This document shows positions 16,652-25,827 of a DNA stretch of 64,000 nt, piece after piece. This DNA comes from CAVYXK01 sp963708245 (GTDB lineage: Bacteria; Pseudomonadota; Alphaproteobacteria; Acetobacterales; Acetobacteraceae), in NCBI GenBank assembly GCA_963708245.1, contig OY970201.1, forward strand, positions 6,758,001 to 6,822,000, written 5' to 3'. The notes beneath the pieces are model-generated. The model was given only the letters and a program-made list of their open reading frames with translations. It had not been told where the DNA came from and ran no database searches. Each line of letters begins with the position of its first letter. Position 1 is the stretch's first letter. A program made the translations under genes and the position numbers.

Positions 16652-18307
16652 TCATCGGGTGCCGATCCGCAGCAGATGTACATCGACCAGCGGCCGCTTC
16701 TGGAGGCGCCGTCCAAGCGCCCGACGCAGCGCGGCGCGCGCCGCATCGGCCAATGCCGCGTCGTCGCGGCGGAGCAGCGCCGGCAGGTCTGCCACCGCGG
16801 CGGCGAACTCCCCAGCAATCCGCGTAGTCTCGGGATCCTCCGGCTCGAAGAGGCCCGGGGCACTGACCTGCGGCTCGCCGCAGAGCCGTCCAGCGCCGTC
16901 AACCGCCAGGCTGGCGAGCACCACGCCGTTGAAGAGCATCCGCCGGCGTGCCGCCATGACGCCACCGGTCAGGGGCACCAGCCTGCCTCCATCGGGGACC
17001 AACCGGCCGACGGGCGCGCTATCCACCACCTCCGGCCGGCCTGGCGCCAAGCTTAATATGTCGCCGTCCTCCAGCAGCAGCGGGGTGATGCCGGCCTCGC
17101 GCGCCAGCTCCGCGTGCGCCGCGAGATGCCGCCATTCGCCGTGCACGGGTACGGCGTAGCGAGGCTTCACCAGCCGATAGAGCCGCCGCAGCTCGTCACG
17201 GGCGGGATGGCCGGAGACATGGACCAGATGGTCCATGTCGGTCATCAGGTTGACGCCGCGGCGCACCAGATTGTCCTGTACGGTGCCGATCGCGCGTTCG
17301 TTGCCGGGGATTACCCGGCTGGAGAAGATGGCGGTGTCGCCCTCGCCCAGCACGACCCGGGCATGCGTGTCCATCGCGACGCGGGCAAGTGCCGAGCGTG
17401 GCTCGCCCTGGCTGCCGGTGATCAGGATCAGCAGGTTGTCGTCGGGGATCGAGCCGACATCGTCTTCCGGGACGAACTCGGGGACGCCGCGCAGATAACC
17501 GCATTCGCGGGCGGCTGCTTCCAGGTTGCGCAGGCTGCGCCCTACTAGGGCGGTGCTGCGTCCGGCGTCGCGTGCCGCGAGCGCGATCGATTCAATACGT
17601 GCGATATTGCTGGCGAAGCAGGTCACGGCGACGCGACCGCGCAGGCCACGGATCAGCACGGTCAGGCTGCGCCGCACTTCGCTCTCGCTACCGGAATGGC
17701 CTTCCACCATCGCATTGGTGGAGTCGCAGACCATCGCCAGCACGCTCCGCTCGCCGAGGGCGGCGAATGCGGCTTCGTCGGTCGGTGGGCCGATCAGCGG
17801 GTCTGGGTCGAGCTTCCAATCGCCGGTGTGGAGGATGATGCCGGCGGGGGTGGTGATGGCCAGGGCCTGCAACTTAGGGATGGAATGGGCGACGCGCAGC
17901 AAACGCAACGAAAACGGCGGCAGCTCGATGGCGCCTCCTGGGGCGACGACATGCACCGGCACCTGTGCGAGAAGCTGCGCTTCGGCAAGCTTCCGCCGCA
18001 GCACTGCGGCGGCGAACGGGGTGGCATAGACGGGGCAGTGCAGTTTCGGCCAAAGCCAGGCCACGCCGCCGATATGATCCTCGTGCGCATGGGTGATCAC
18101 CAAGCCGACCAACCGGTCCCGCCGCTCCGCGATGAACGCCGGATCGGGGACCATGATCTCGACTTCGGGATACTCGGCACCGCCGAAGCCGATGCCGCAG
18201 TCGATGGCGAGCCATTTGCCGCCGCAGCGGTAGAGATTGAGATTCATGCCGATCTCGCCCGTCCCGCCCAGGGGCAGGAAGGCTAGATCCGCATCAGGAC
18301 CGTTCAT
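16652..18307 (-). CDS. rnj: Ribonuclease J
   Basis: Metallo-beta-lactamase/beta-CASP RNase with endo- and 5' exonuclease activity in RNA maturation and decay. The zinc-binding THAHEDHIGG (about 73-82), LHTGDWKLDPDP, the beta-CASP block TGSQGEPRSALARVA and the late histidine motifs VHVSGHPARDEL and PVHGEWRHL are intact. Its 551 residues are normal for the alphaproteobacterial form. The ATG overlaps the coaX stop by 4 bp, so the two are coupled. Confidence 0.95.
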   Translation of the reverse strand: MNGPDADLAFLPLGGTGEIGMNLNLYRCGGKWLAIDCGIGFGGAEYPEVEIMVPDPAFIAERRDRLVGLVITHAHEDHIGGVAWLWPKLHCPVYATPFAAAVLRRKLAEAQLLAQVPVHVVAPGGAIELPPFSLRLLRVAHSIPKLQALAITTPAGIILHTGDWKLDPDPLIGPPTDEAAFAALGERSVLAMVCDSTNAMVEGHSGSESEVRRSLTVLIRGLRGRVAVTCFASNIARIESIALAARDAGRSTALVGRSLRNLEAAARECGYLRGVPEFVPEDDVGSIPDDNLLILITGSQGEPRSALARVAMDTHARVVLGEGDTAIFSSRVIPGNERAIGTVQDNLVRRGVNLMTDMDHLVHVSGHPARDELRRLYRLVKPRYAVPVHGEWRHLAAHAELAREAGITPLLLEDGDILSLAPGRPEVVDSAPVGRLVPDGGRLVPLTGGVMAARRRMLFNGVVLASLAVDGAGRLCGEPQVSAPGLFEPEDPETTRIAGEFAAAVADLPALLRRDDAALADAARAALRRALGRRLQKRPLVDVHLLRIGTR

Positions 18308-19113
18308 TCGCTCTCGCTCGGGCGTAGCCTCTCACGCGGCAATTGGGGCGCCGGATTTCGCTCTGCCAGCATTCGAAGGCCGTCAAGGGTCAGGTCGGGC
18401 TCGATCCGCTCAATAACGAGCGTGCCTTCCGCGAACAGGGGCGCGAGGCCGCCGGTCGCAATCACTTTCATGGGCGCGCCGTACTCGGCCTTAATATGGG
18501 CGACAAGCCCCTCGATGAGCCCGACATAGCCCCAGTAAATGCCGGATTGCATGGCGGGGACGGTCGAGCGGCCGATCACGGCTTGCGGACGGCCGATGCC
18601 GATACGCGGCAATCGCGCCGCCGCATGATGCAGAGCTTCGAGAGAAAGATTGATCCCGGGCGCGATCACACCGCCGAGATAGGCGCCGTCCTGGTCCACC
18701 ACGTCGAAAGTCGTGGCGGTGCCGAAATCCACGACGATGAGCGGTCCGCCGAAGCGCCGGTGCCCGGCCAACGAGTTCAGCAGTCGATCCGCGCCGACTT
18801 CTTCGGGGTTGTCCACCTTAATCTCGAACCCCCAGTCGAGGGAGGCGCGGGCGATCAGCGGCTCGATCATGAACCAGTCGCGACAGAGGCGCCGCAGATG
18901 GTAGAGCGCGGCGGGCACGACGGTGCCGATTACGGCGGCGGAGACTGTGTCGCGCTTTACTCCGGCGCGGTCCAGCAGAGCGAGAAGCCAGACTGCGTAT
19001 TCGTCGGAGGTGCGTTGGGCATCGGTGCGGATGCGCCAGTTGCCGCGCCAGCTTCTGCCGTCGTGAACCGCGAACACCATGTTGGTATTGCCGGCATCGA
19101 CTACGAGCAGCAT
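18304..19113 (-). CDS. coaX: Type III pantothenate kinase
   Basis: First step of coenzyme A synthesis, ATP-dependent phosphorylation of pantothenate. ASKHA-fold motifs are visible: MLLVVDAGNTNMVFAVHDG at the N-terminus (phosphate-1), GADRLLNSLAGHR, VVDFGTATTFDVV (phosphate-2) and the adenosine segment VIATGGLAPLFA. Length 269 residues is typical. It lies upstream of rnj with a 4-bp overlap and 257 bp downstream of nuoN. In many relatives birA sits between nuoN and coaX; it is absent here. Confidence 0.95.
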   Translation of the reverse strand: MLLVVDAGNTNMVFAVHDGRSWRGNWRIRTDAQRTSDEYAVWLLALLDRAGVKRDTVSAAVIGTVVPAALYHLRRLCRDWFMIEPLIARASLDWGFEIKVDNPEEVGADRLLNSLAGHRRFGGPLIVVDFGTATTFDVVDQDGAYLGGVIAPGINLSLEALHHAAARLPRIGIGRPQAVIGRSTVPAMQSGIYWGYVGLIEGLVAHIKAEYGAPMKVIATGGLAPLFAEGTLVIERIEPDLTLDGLRMLAERNPAPQLPRERLRPSESE

Positions 19114-19370
19114 CGGGTGCGCTCTCCAGCAGGTCCACGCACCAGACTTCCACGCGAACTATCGCATTGGGCGCGTCTCATTGCAAAGTAGATTGGTTTT
19201 TCGCCAACACAGAGGCCGCCGAGAGCACTGAGGTCAGTGGGATTGGCATTTACAAGCAATGCCCTGCTCTGTCGGGCCGCCCAGGTCTTATCCCATTGAG
19301 TATTTCTCTGTGACCTCGGCGCTTTCTTTGTTGAATAAACGGTCCCCACGCTGCGTTTGTCTCCAGGGTC

Positions 19371-20792
19371 CTAGCCGAAGAGCGCTGCGGCAGCTGAACC
19401 GGCGGCAGCGACGAGCGGGCCAGGGAACACGAAGAAGAACAGCGTGAACAGGCCGGTTACAGCAGCGACGAACGACAGCGCGCTGGGGCGGCGGTCGAAT
19501 GCCGGTGCTGGTGCGTCGAAATACATCACCTTCACGACGCGCAGATAATAGTACGCGGCCACGACGCTGCTGAGCACGCCGATGATCGCCAGCGCCCAGA
19601 GCTGCGCCTGCACCGCGGCCAGGAACACATACAGCTTGCCGAAGAAACCAGAGAGTGGCGGGATGCCGGCCATACTGAACATGAAGACGGCGATCGCCAG
19701 CGCCAGGGCGGGATCGGTGCGGGCAAGTCCGCTGAGGTCGTCGATCTTTTCCAGCGCGCGTCCGCGCCGCCGCATGGCGATGATGCACGCAAAGATGCCG
19801 GCGCTCATGAAAATATAGACGATCAGATAGACCAGCAGGCCACGAATGCCGGTCTCCGTGCCGACCGCAAGCCCGATCAGCGCATAACCGACATGGCCGA
19901 TCGACGAGTAGGCCATCAGTCGCTTGATGCTGGTCTGACCGATCGCCGCCAGGGCGCCGAGGATCATCGAGGCGATCGAAATGATCTGGATCAGCAACTG
20001 CCAGGAGATCAGCAGGTGGCCGAACGGCTGGATCATAGCGCGCACGAACAGCGCCATGGCGGCGATCTTCGGAGCCGTGGACAGGAACGCCGTCACCGGC
20101 GTGGGCGCGCCTTCATACACATCCGGCGTCCACATGTGGAACGGCGCGGCCGCGGTCTTGAAAGCCAGTCCGGCGATCACGAACACCATGCCGACGATCA
20201 TGCCCGGTGATGCCTCGGCCGGCGACGCCAGCGCGCGCGTCAGTACGCGGAAATCCATGGAGCCGGAGAACCCATAGACCAGCGAGATGCCATAGAGCAG
20301 CAGACCTGAGGCCAGCGCGCCGAGCACGAAATACTTGAGCCCGGCCTCGGACGAGCGCAGCTCGTCGCGGGCGAAGGCGGCCATGACATAGAGCGCCAGC
20401 GACTGCAGCTCGAGCGAAAGGTAAAGCGTCATCAGATTGGTTGCCGAGGCCATGCCCATCATGCCGACCACAGCGAAAAGCATCAGGACCGGGTATTCAA
20501 ACCGCGCAATTCCTTGTTCGCGGTTGTAGTCGAGCGACAGCATCAGCGCGAGCGCGGCGCCCGCCAGTACCAGGGCCTTGATGAACACCGCGAACTGATC
20601 GACGGTGAACTGTCCAAGATAGCCGACGCCGCCGACGCGGGTGACGACCAGCAGTCCGGTGATCAGAAACGCGCCGAGCACCATCATGGTGCAGATCTGC
20701 GTTGAATCCCGCCGGCGCAGCACGCCAAACAGCAGGATCATCATGCCGAGGACCGAGAGCACGATCTCCGGCAGCGCAATCGTCCAGTTCAT
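19371..20792 (-). CDS. nuoN: NADH-quinone oxidoreductase subunit N
   Basis: Antiporter-like proton-pumping subunit in the membrane arm of complex I. From ATG 20792 (MNWTIALPEIVLSVLGMMIL) it is 473 residues with about 14 helices. It has the Mrp-type stretch AAAPFHMWTPDVYEGAPTPV and SIKRLMAYSSIGHVGYAL, with the Lys residues expected in the proton channel. The start overlaps the nuoM stop by 4 bp. Last gene of the nuo operon; 257 bp without a gene follow before coaX. Confidence 0.96.
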   Translation of the reverse strand: MNWTIALPEIVLSVLGMMILLFGVLRRRDSTQICTMMVLGAFLITGLLVVTRVGGVGYLGQFTVDQFAVFIKALVLAGAALALMLSLDYNREQGIARFEYPVLMLFAVVGMMGMASATNLMTLYLSLELQSLALYVMAAFARDELRSSEAGLKYFVLGALASGLLLYGISLVYGFSGSMDFRVLTRALASPAEASPGMIVGMVFVIAGLAFKTAAAPFHMWTPDVYEGAPTPVTAFLSTAPKIAAMALFVRAMIQPFGHLLISWQLLIQIISIASMILGALAAIGQTSIKRLMAYSSIGHVGYALIGLAVGTETGIRGLLVYLIVYIFMSAGIFACIIAMRRRGRALEKIDDLSGLARTDPALALAIAVFMFSMAGIPPLSGFFGKLYVFLAAVQAQLWALAIIGVLSSVVAAYYYLRVVKVMYFDAPAPAFDRRPSALSFVAAVTGLFTLFFFVFPGPLVAAAGSAAAALFG

Positions 20793-22321
20793 CGGCGAAC
20801 CACCTCTGCCAGTTGCACGCCCGGCTGCGGCAGCATCATCGCCTGCTGATGCTGGGTTACCATCTGCGCGACGGTCGCCTGCCAGAAACTGGTGAAGCTC
20901 GTCGGATAGACGCCCATCCACATCGTCAGCACGACAAGCGGGGCAAACACGGCAATCTCACGCGGCGAGAGGTCGAGGATGCCTTGCAGATCGATCTTGG
21001 TCAGCCTGCCGTAGATGATGCGGCGGTACAGATACAGCATGTACATCGGGCCGAGGATCATCCCCATGCTGCCGAGCAGCGCCAGCCAGAAATTCACGTG
21101 CAGCGCGCCGATCATCACTAGGAATTCGCCGACGAAGCCCGACGTGCCGGGCAGGCCGATCGCGGCCAGGGTGAACACCATGAAGACGAAGGCGTAGAGC
21201 GGCATGCGATCGACCAGGCCGCTGAAGCGGGCGATCTCGTGCGTGTGCAACCGGTCGTAAATCACGCCGACAACCAGGAACAGGGCGGCGGAAACGATGC
21301 CGTGTGACAGCATCTGGAACAGCGCACCCTGGATCCCCTGCACGTCGAAGGTGAAGATGCCGATGGTGACGACGCCCATATGGGCGACCGAGGAGTAGGC
21401 GATCAGCTTCTTCATATCCTCCTGCGCCAGCGCCACGTATGCGGTGTAGATCACAGCGACGACCGACAGCGTGTAGATCAGCGGTGCCAGATGCACCGAG
21501 GCAATCGGCAGCATGGGGACGGAGAAGCGTAGGTACCCGTACGCGCCCATCTTCAGCAGCACGCCCGCCAGCATCACCGAGCCTGCGGTTGGCGCTTCCA
21601 CATGGGCATCCGGCAGCCAGGTGTGCACCGGCCACATCGGCACCTTCACTGCGAACGAGGCCATGAAGGCCAGGAACAACCAAAACTGCATCCGGGCCGG
21701 GAAGTGCGTGTGCAGCAGCACAGTGATGTCGGTGGTGTGGGCGTAGAACCACATCGCCAGCAGCGCCAGCAGCATCAGCACGGAGCCGGTCAGCGTGTAG
21801 AGGAAGAACTTGAACGCCGAATAGACGCGCCGCTCGCCGCCCCAGATGCCGATGATCAGGAACATCGGGATCAGCACGCCCTCGAAGAACACGTAGAACA
21901 CGACGAAGTCGAGCGCGCAGAACATGCCGACCATCATCGTCTCGAGCACCAGGAACGTGATCATGTATTCGCGCACGTAGCGCTGGATCACCTCCCAGCT
22001 CGACAGGATGCAGATTGGCGTGAGCAGGGCAGAGAGCAGGACGAACAGCACCGAGATGCCATCAACGCCCATTTTGTAGCCGACGCCATAATCCGGCAGC
22101 CACGGTGCCGTTTCCACGAACTGGAAGCCCGGCTCGTTGGGATTCCAATCCACCCACAGCACGAGACTCAGCGCCAGCACGATCAGGCTGGTCCAGAGCG
22201 CTGTCCAGCGGGCATTGGCGGCGACCGTCGCCTCGTCGCCGCGTACCGACAGGATCACCGCGCAGCCGACCAGCGGCAGCCAGGTGATCAGCGAAAGGAC
22301 GGGGAAGCCGGCTGCGTTCAT
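20789..22321 (-). CDS. nuoM: NADH-quinone oxidoreductase subunit M
   Basis: Antiporter-like proton-pumping subunit of complex I, 510 residues. Family motifs include the VPMWPVHTWLPDAHVEAPTA segment and QEDMKKLIAYSSVAHMGVVT. The N-terminal helix carries FPVLSLITWLPLVGCAVIL. It begins 4 bp after the nuoL stop and overlaps nuoN by 4 bp, so the L-M-N trio is tightly packed. Confidence 0.96.
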   Translation of the reverse strand: MNAAGFPVLSLITWLPLVGCAVILSVRGDEATVAANARWTALWTSLIVLALSLVLWVDWNPNEPGFQFVETAPWLPDYGVGYKMGVDGISVLFVLLSALLTPICILSSWEVIQRYVREYMITFLVLETMMVGMFCALDFVVFYVFFEGVLIPMFLIIGIWGGERRVYSAFKFFLYTLTGSVLMLLALLAMWFYAHTTDITVLLHTHFPARMQFWLFLAFMASFAVKVPMWPVHTWLPDAHVEAPTAGSVMLAGVLLKMGAYGYLRFSVPMLPIASVHLAPLIYTLSVVAVIYTAYVALAQEDMKKLIAYSSVAHMGVVTIGIFTFDVQGIQGALFQMLSHGIVSAALFLVVGVIYDRLHTHEIARFSGLVDRMPLYAFVFMVFTLAAIGLPGTSGFVGEFLVMIGALHVNFWLALLGSMGMILGPMYMLYLYRRIIYGRLTKIDLQGILDLSPREIAVFAPLVVLTMWMGVYPTSFTSFWQATVAQMVTQHQQAMMLPQPGVQLAEVVRR

Positions 22322-22325
22322 TGCT

Positions 22326-24248
22326 TCACCGCCAGATCAGGAAGATGCCGACCAGCGCGACAAGGCCGATCAGCATGACGAAGGCATAGACGGCGATCGA
22401 GCCGGTCTGGATCCTGACCGCGCCTTTCGACCCATCGACGGCAAGTTCCGCCAGTCCGTTCGGGACGCCGTCGATCAGGGTGGCATCGCCGGTCTGCCAG
22501 AGCAGGTGAGCGATACGGAAGGCGGGGCGGACGAACAGGAAGTCGTAGAGCTCGTCGAAATAGTATTTGTTGAGCAGCAGCAGGTAGATCGGCCGGAACG
22601 TGTTGGCCAGCCGCACCGGGATCATCGGGTTCACCATGTAGAACCAGTAGGCGATGGCGATGCCGGCCAGTCCGACGATCAGCGGCAGGGAGCTCACGCT
22701 GGCCGGCACATTTTCCATGGCCTGCATCACGTGGTTGTCCGGCGAAATCACAATCGAATGGCGCCAATACGCGTCCCAGTCCGGACCAATCAACTGGCCG
22801 TGCAGCAGAAAGCCCGCGGTCAAAGCGCCGAGTGCCAGCACCATCAGCGGCACCGTCATGACCCAGGGGCTTTCGTGGATGTGTTCCTGCACATGCCGAT
22901 CCGCCCTGCTAGTGCCATGAAATGTCATGAAAATGATGCGCCAGGTGTAGAAGGCGGTGCAGAAGGCAGCCGCCACCCCAGCAATCCAGCCGTAAAGCGA
23001 GGCGCCGCTACCCGCGGCGAAAGCGGCTTCGAGGATCGCGTCCTTCGAGTAGTAGCCGGCGAACGGGAAGATGCCGGCCAGCGCGAGGCCACCGAACCAG
23101 AAGGTCACATAGGTGATCGGGATCTTCCGCCACAGCCCGCCCATCTTGCGCATGTCCTGCTCGTCCGACATCGCATGGATCACCGAGCCGGCGCAGAGGA
23201 ACAGCAACGCCTTGAAGAAGGCATGGGTCAGCAGGTGGAAGATCGAAGCGGGATAGGCCTGCACGCCGGCAGCCAGGAACATGTAGCCGAGCTGCGAGCA
23301 CGTGGAATAGGCGATGACTCGCTTGATGTCGTTTTGCACGCAGCCGATGGTTGCCGCGAACAGACAGGTGGTGCCGCCGATCACCGTGACCAGCGTCAGC
23401 GCTGCTGGCGCGTCGTCCATCAGCGGCGACATGCGCGCCATCAGGAATACACCGGCAGTCACCATGGTGGCGGCATGAATCAATGCCGAGACCGGCGTGG
23501 GACCCTCCATCGCATCCGGCAACCAGACATGGAGGATGAATTGCGCCGACTTGCCCATCGCACCGACGAACAGCAGCACCCCGATCAGCTCATAGACACG
23601 AATACCGAACAACGAGTAGATCTCGTTCTGGTGCTGCGGCAGGGCCTGGAAGATGGCATCGAGCTGGATCGAGCCGAAGGTGAGGAACGTCAGCGCTATG
23701 CCGATGGCGAAAGCAAGGTCGCCGATGCGGTTGACGATCATGGCCTTGATCGCCGCGGCACAGGCCGCTGGCCGGTCGTACCAGTAGCCGATCAACAGGT
23801 AGGAGCAGAGCCCGACGCCTTCCCAGCCGAAGAAGAGCTGCAGCAGATTGTCGGCGGTGACCAGCATCAACATGCTGAAGGTGAACAGGCTGAGATAGGC
23901 GAAGAACCGATAGCGCCTGAACTTGTCATGCGCCATGTAGCCGATGCTGTACACGTGGATCAGCATCGAAACGAAAGTAACCATCGCTACCATCGTGGCC
24001 GACAGGACATCGTAGCGAAGCGCCCAATCGACCTGGAAGTCGCCGGCGTAGATCCAGGGGCCGAGCGGGAACGAGCCGGATGGCGCGCCACCCCATTCCA
24101 ATTGCACCCAGGCGAACGGCCCGCAGGCGGCAGCCAGCAGCATGCAGAGGATGGAAACCGCCTGCGCCGCGCGGTCGCCGATCCAGCGGCCGAACAGGCC
24201 CGCCACCATCGCGCCGAATAGCGGCGCGAACACCGCGATAAAAAGCAT
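22326..24248 (-). CDS. nuoL: NADH-quinone oxidoreductase subunit L
   Basis: The distal, largest antiporter-like subunit of the complex I membrane arm, 640 residues. Visible are FFGWEGVGLCSYLLIGYWYD, LHVWLPDAMEGPTPVSALIH and QNDIKRVIAYSTCSQLGYMF. The C-terminal part includes the long lateral helix region and a final membrane helix (VYAFVMLIGLVALVGIFLIW). It starts 11 bp after nuoK. Confidence 0.96.
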   Translation of the reverse strand: MLFIAVFAPLFGAMVAGLFGRWIGDRAAQAVSILCMLLAAACGPFAWVQLEWGGAPSGSFPLGPWIYAGDFQVDWALRYDVLSATMVAMVTFVSMLIHVYSIGYMAHDKFRRYRFFAYLSLFTFSMLMLVTADNLLQLFFGWEGVGLCSYLLIGYWYDRPAACAAAIKAMIVNRIGDLAFAIGIALTFLTFGSIQLDAIFQALPQHQNEIYSLFGIRVYELIGVLLFVGAMGKSAQFILHVWLPDAMEGPTPVSALIHAATMVTAGVFLMARMSPLMDDAPAALTLVTVIGGTTCLFAATIGCVQNDIKRVIAYSTCSQLGYMFLAAGVQAYPASIFHLLTHAFFKALLFLCAGSVIHAMSDEQDMRKMGGLWRKIPITYVTFWFGGLALAGIFPFAGYYSKDAILEAAFAAGSGASLYGWIAGVAAAFCTAFYTWRIIFMTFHGTSRADRHVQEHIHESPWVMTVPLMVLALGALTAGFLLHGQLIGPDWDAYWRHSIVISPDNHVMQAMENVPASVSSLPLIVGLAGIAIAYWFYMVNPMIPVRLANTFRPIYLLLLNKYYFDELYDFLFVRPAFRIAHLLWQTGDATLIDGVPNGLAELAVDGSKGAVRIQTGSIAVYAFVMLIGLVALVGIFLIWR

Positions 24249-24259
24249 GCTCGACCCTC

Positions 24260-24580
24260 TCAGCCCTTCATCAGGTTGACGTCCTCAACCTGGATCGAGC
24301 CGCGGTTGCGGAAATACACCACCAGGATGGCGAGGCCGATCGACGCCTCGGCCGCCGCCACGGTCAGCACGAACATGGCGAACACCTGACCGACCATATC
24401 GCCGAGCGAGGCCGAGAACGCCACCAGGTTGAGGTTGACCGAGAGCAGGATGAGCTCGATCGACATCAGGATGATGATGACGTTCTTGCGATTGAGAAAG
24501 ATGCCGAACACGCCTAGCACCAGCAGAATGGCACTGACCACCAGGTAATGCACCAGACCGACCTGCTGCAGCCCCTCCAT
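24260..24580 (-). CDS. nuoK: NADH-quinone oxidoreductase subunit K
   Basis: Small three-helix membrane subunit (106 residues from ATG 24580, MEGLQQVGLVHYLVVSAILL). The conserved acidic positions in IIILMSIELILLSVNLNLVA and in AAEASIGLAILVVYFR, which belong to the central proton pathway, are present. A longer frame upstream runs into nuoJ and lacks family similarity. One base separates it from the nuoJ stop region. Confidence 0.96.
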   Translation of the reverse strand: MEGLQQVGLVHYLVVSAILLVLGVFGIFLNRKNVIIILMSIELILLSVNLNLVAFSASLGDMVGQVFAMFVLTVAAAEASIGLAILVVYFRNRGSIQVEDVNLMKG

Positions 24581-24581
24581 C

Positions 24582-25319
24582 TCAGCGTCCCTCCGGCGCG
24601 TGATGCGCGCCCGTCGGGTAGTGGGCAACGGCTTCAACGGCGGCGGCAAGCGGATCCTCGTCGATGTCGCCGGGCTCGGTCGCCAGCGGACGATAGACTC
24701 CGAGCACTTTCACCCCGACGCCGAGCCCTGCCTCGACCAGCTCCAGCGTTTCCTTCGGATCGCGCGCAGTCTGGACTCGGATGATCTGGTGTCGCGACCG
24801 TCGGCGGTCGCGCAAGGTCAGTACGATAGCGCCTATCATCGCGACCAGCAGCACGAGGCCGGCTGTCTGGAACAGAAGTATGTAGTCGGTATAGATCAGC
24901 CGGCCGAGGGCGACAGTATTGGTCACATCTGCAGGCGCCGGAGAGGAACGCAGCTGTGGCACCGCCGGATGGAACTGCCAGCCGGCCATCACGAACACCA
25001 ATTCGGCTAGCAGCAGCACGCCGATCGCGGTGCCGACCGGCAGGTATCGCTGGAAGCCGCTGCGAAGCTGGGCGAAATCGACGTCCAGCATCATGACCAC
25101 GAACAGGAACAGCACGGCGACGGCGCCGACATAGACGATGACCAGGATCAGCGCCAGGAACTCGGCCCCGGCGATCAGGAACAGTGCGGCGGCGTTGAAG
25201 AAGGCGACGATCAGGAACAACACCGAGTGCACCGGATTGCGCGCGCTGACCACCATCGCGGCGCTGGCTAGCAGGAGTACCGAGAAGAAATAAAAGCAGA
25301 CGGTCGGGAAGATCGTCAT
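24582..25319 (-). CDS. nuoJ: NADH-quinone oxidoreductase subunit J
   Basis: Membrane subunit near the quinone-site junction, 245 residues. Five helices are seen, including AFFNAAALFLIAGAEFLALI and VIVYVGAVAVLFLFVVMMLD, the family's best-conserved stretch. The hydrophilic C-terminus is somewhat long (about 60 residues after RDRRRSRHQI). It starts 6 bp downstream of nuoI. Confidence 0.95.
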   Translation of the reverse strand: MTIFPTVCFYFFSVLLLASAAMVVSARNPVHSVLFLIVAFFNAAALFLIAGAEFLALILVIVYVGAVAVLFLFVVMMLDVDFAQLRSGFQRYLPVGTAIGVLLLAELVFVMAGWQFHPAVPQLRSSPAPADVTNTVALGRLIYTDYILLFQTAGLVLLVAMIGAIVLTLRDRRRSRHQIIRVQTARDPKETLELVEAGLGVGVKVLGVYRPLATEPGDIDEDPLAAAVEAVAHYPTGAHHAPEGR

Positions 25320-25325
25320 GGTGGG

Positions 25326-25814
25326 CTACCGGTACGGCGCGTCGATTTCGAGGCGTCGGGCGATCTCGGCTTCCCAGATGTCGCCATTCGCCAGCAGCTT
25401 CTCCTTGTCGTAGAACAACTCTTCGCGGGTCTCGGTAGCGAATTCGAAATTCGGCCCTTCGACGATCGCATCAACCGGGCAGGATTCCTCGCACAGGCCG
25501 CAATAGATGCACTTGGTCATGTCGATGTCATAGCGCGTCGTGCGGCGGGAGCCGTCGGCACGCGGCTCGGCCTCGATGGTGATGGCCTGGGCCGGGCAGA
25601 TTGCCTCGCAGAGCTTGCAGGCGATGCAGCGCTCCTCGCCGTTCGGGTAGCGGCGCAATGCGTGCTCGCCCTTGAAGCGCGGGCTGAGCGGGCCCTTCTC
25701 GTACGGGTAATTGATGGTGGCTTTGGGCCTGAAGAAATAGCGCAACGTCAACCACATGCCCTCGACCAACTCGGAGAGCAGCAGGCTGCGGGCGGTGCGA
25801 TCGAGAGTGGCCAT
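25326..25814 (-). CDS. nuoI: NADH-quinone oxidoreductase subunit I (two 4Fe-4S clusters)
   Basis: Electron-transfer subunit carrying clusters N6a and N6b. Two complete ferredoxin motifs are visible: CIACKLCEAICPAQAI and CIYCGLCEESCPVDAI. ATG 25814 (MATLDRTARSLLLSELVEG) gives 162 residues, the usual length, whereas the upstream extension is Pro/Arg-rich without similarity. It is separated by 13 bp from nuoH. Confidence 0.96.
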   Translation of the reverse strand: MATLDRTARSLLLSELVEGMWLTLRYFFRPKATINYPYEKGPLSPRFKGEHALRRYPNGEERCIACKLCEAICPAQAITIEAEPRADGSRRTTRYDIDMTKCIYCGLCEESCPVDAIVEGPNFEFATETREELFYDKEKLLANGDIWEAEIARRLEIDAPYR

Positions 25815-25827
25815 TGGCGCGAACCTA

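Noticed and set aside
22137..24221. 694-codon plus-strand frame
   Set aside because: It is antisense to nuoL, whose membrane helices and motifs are clear. The frame arises from the high GC content at third positions.
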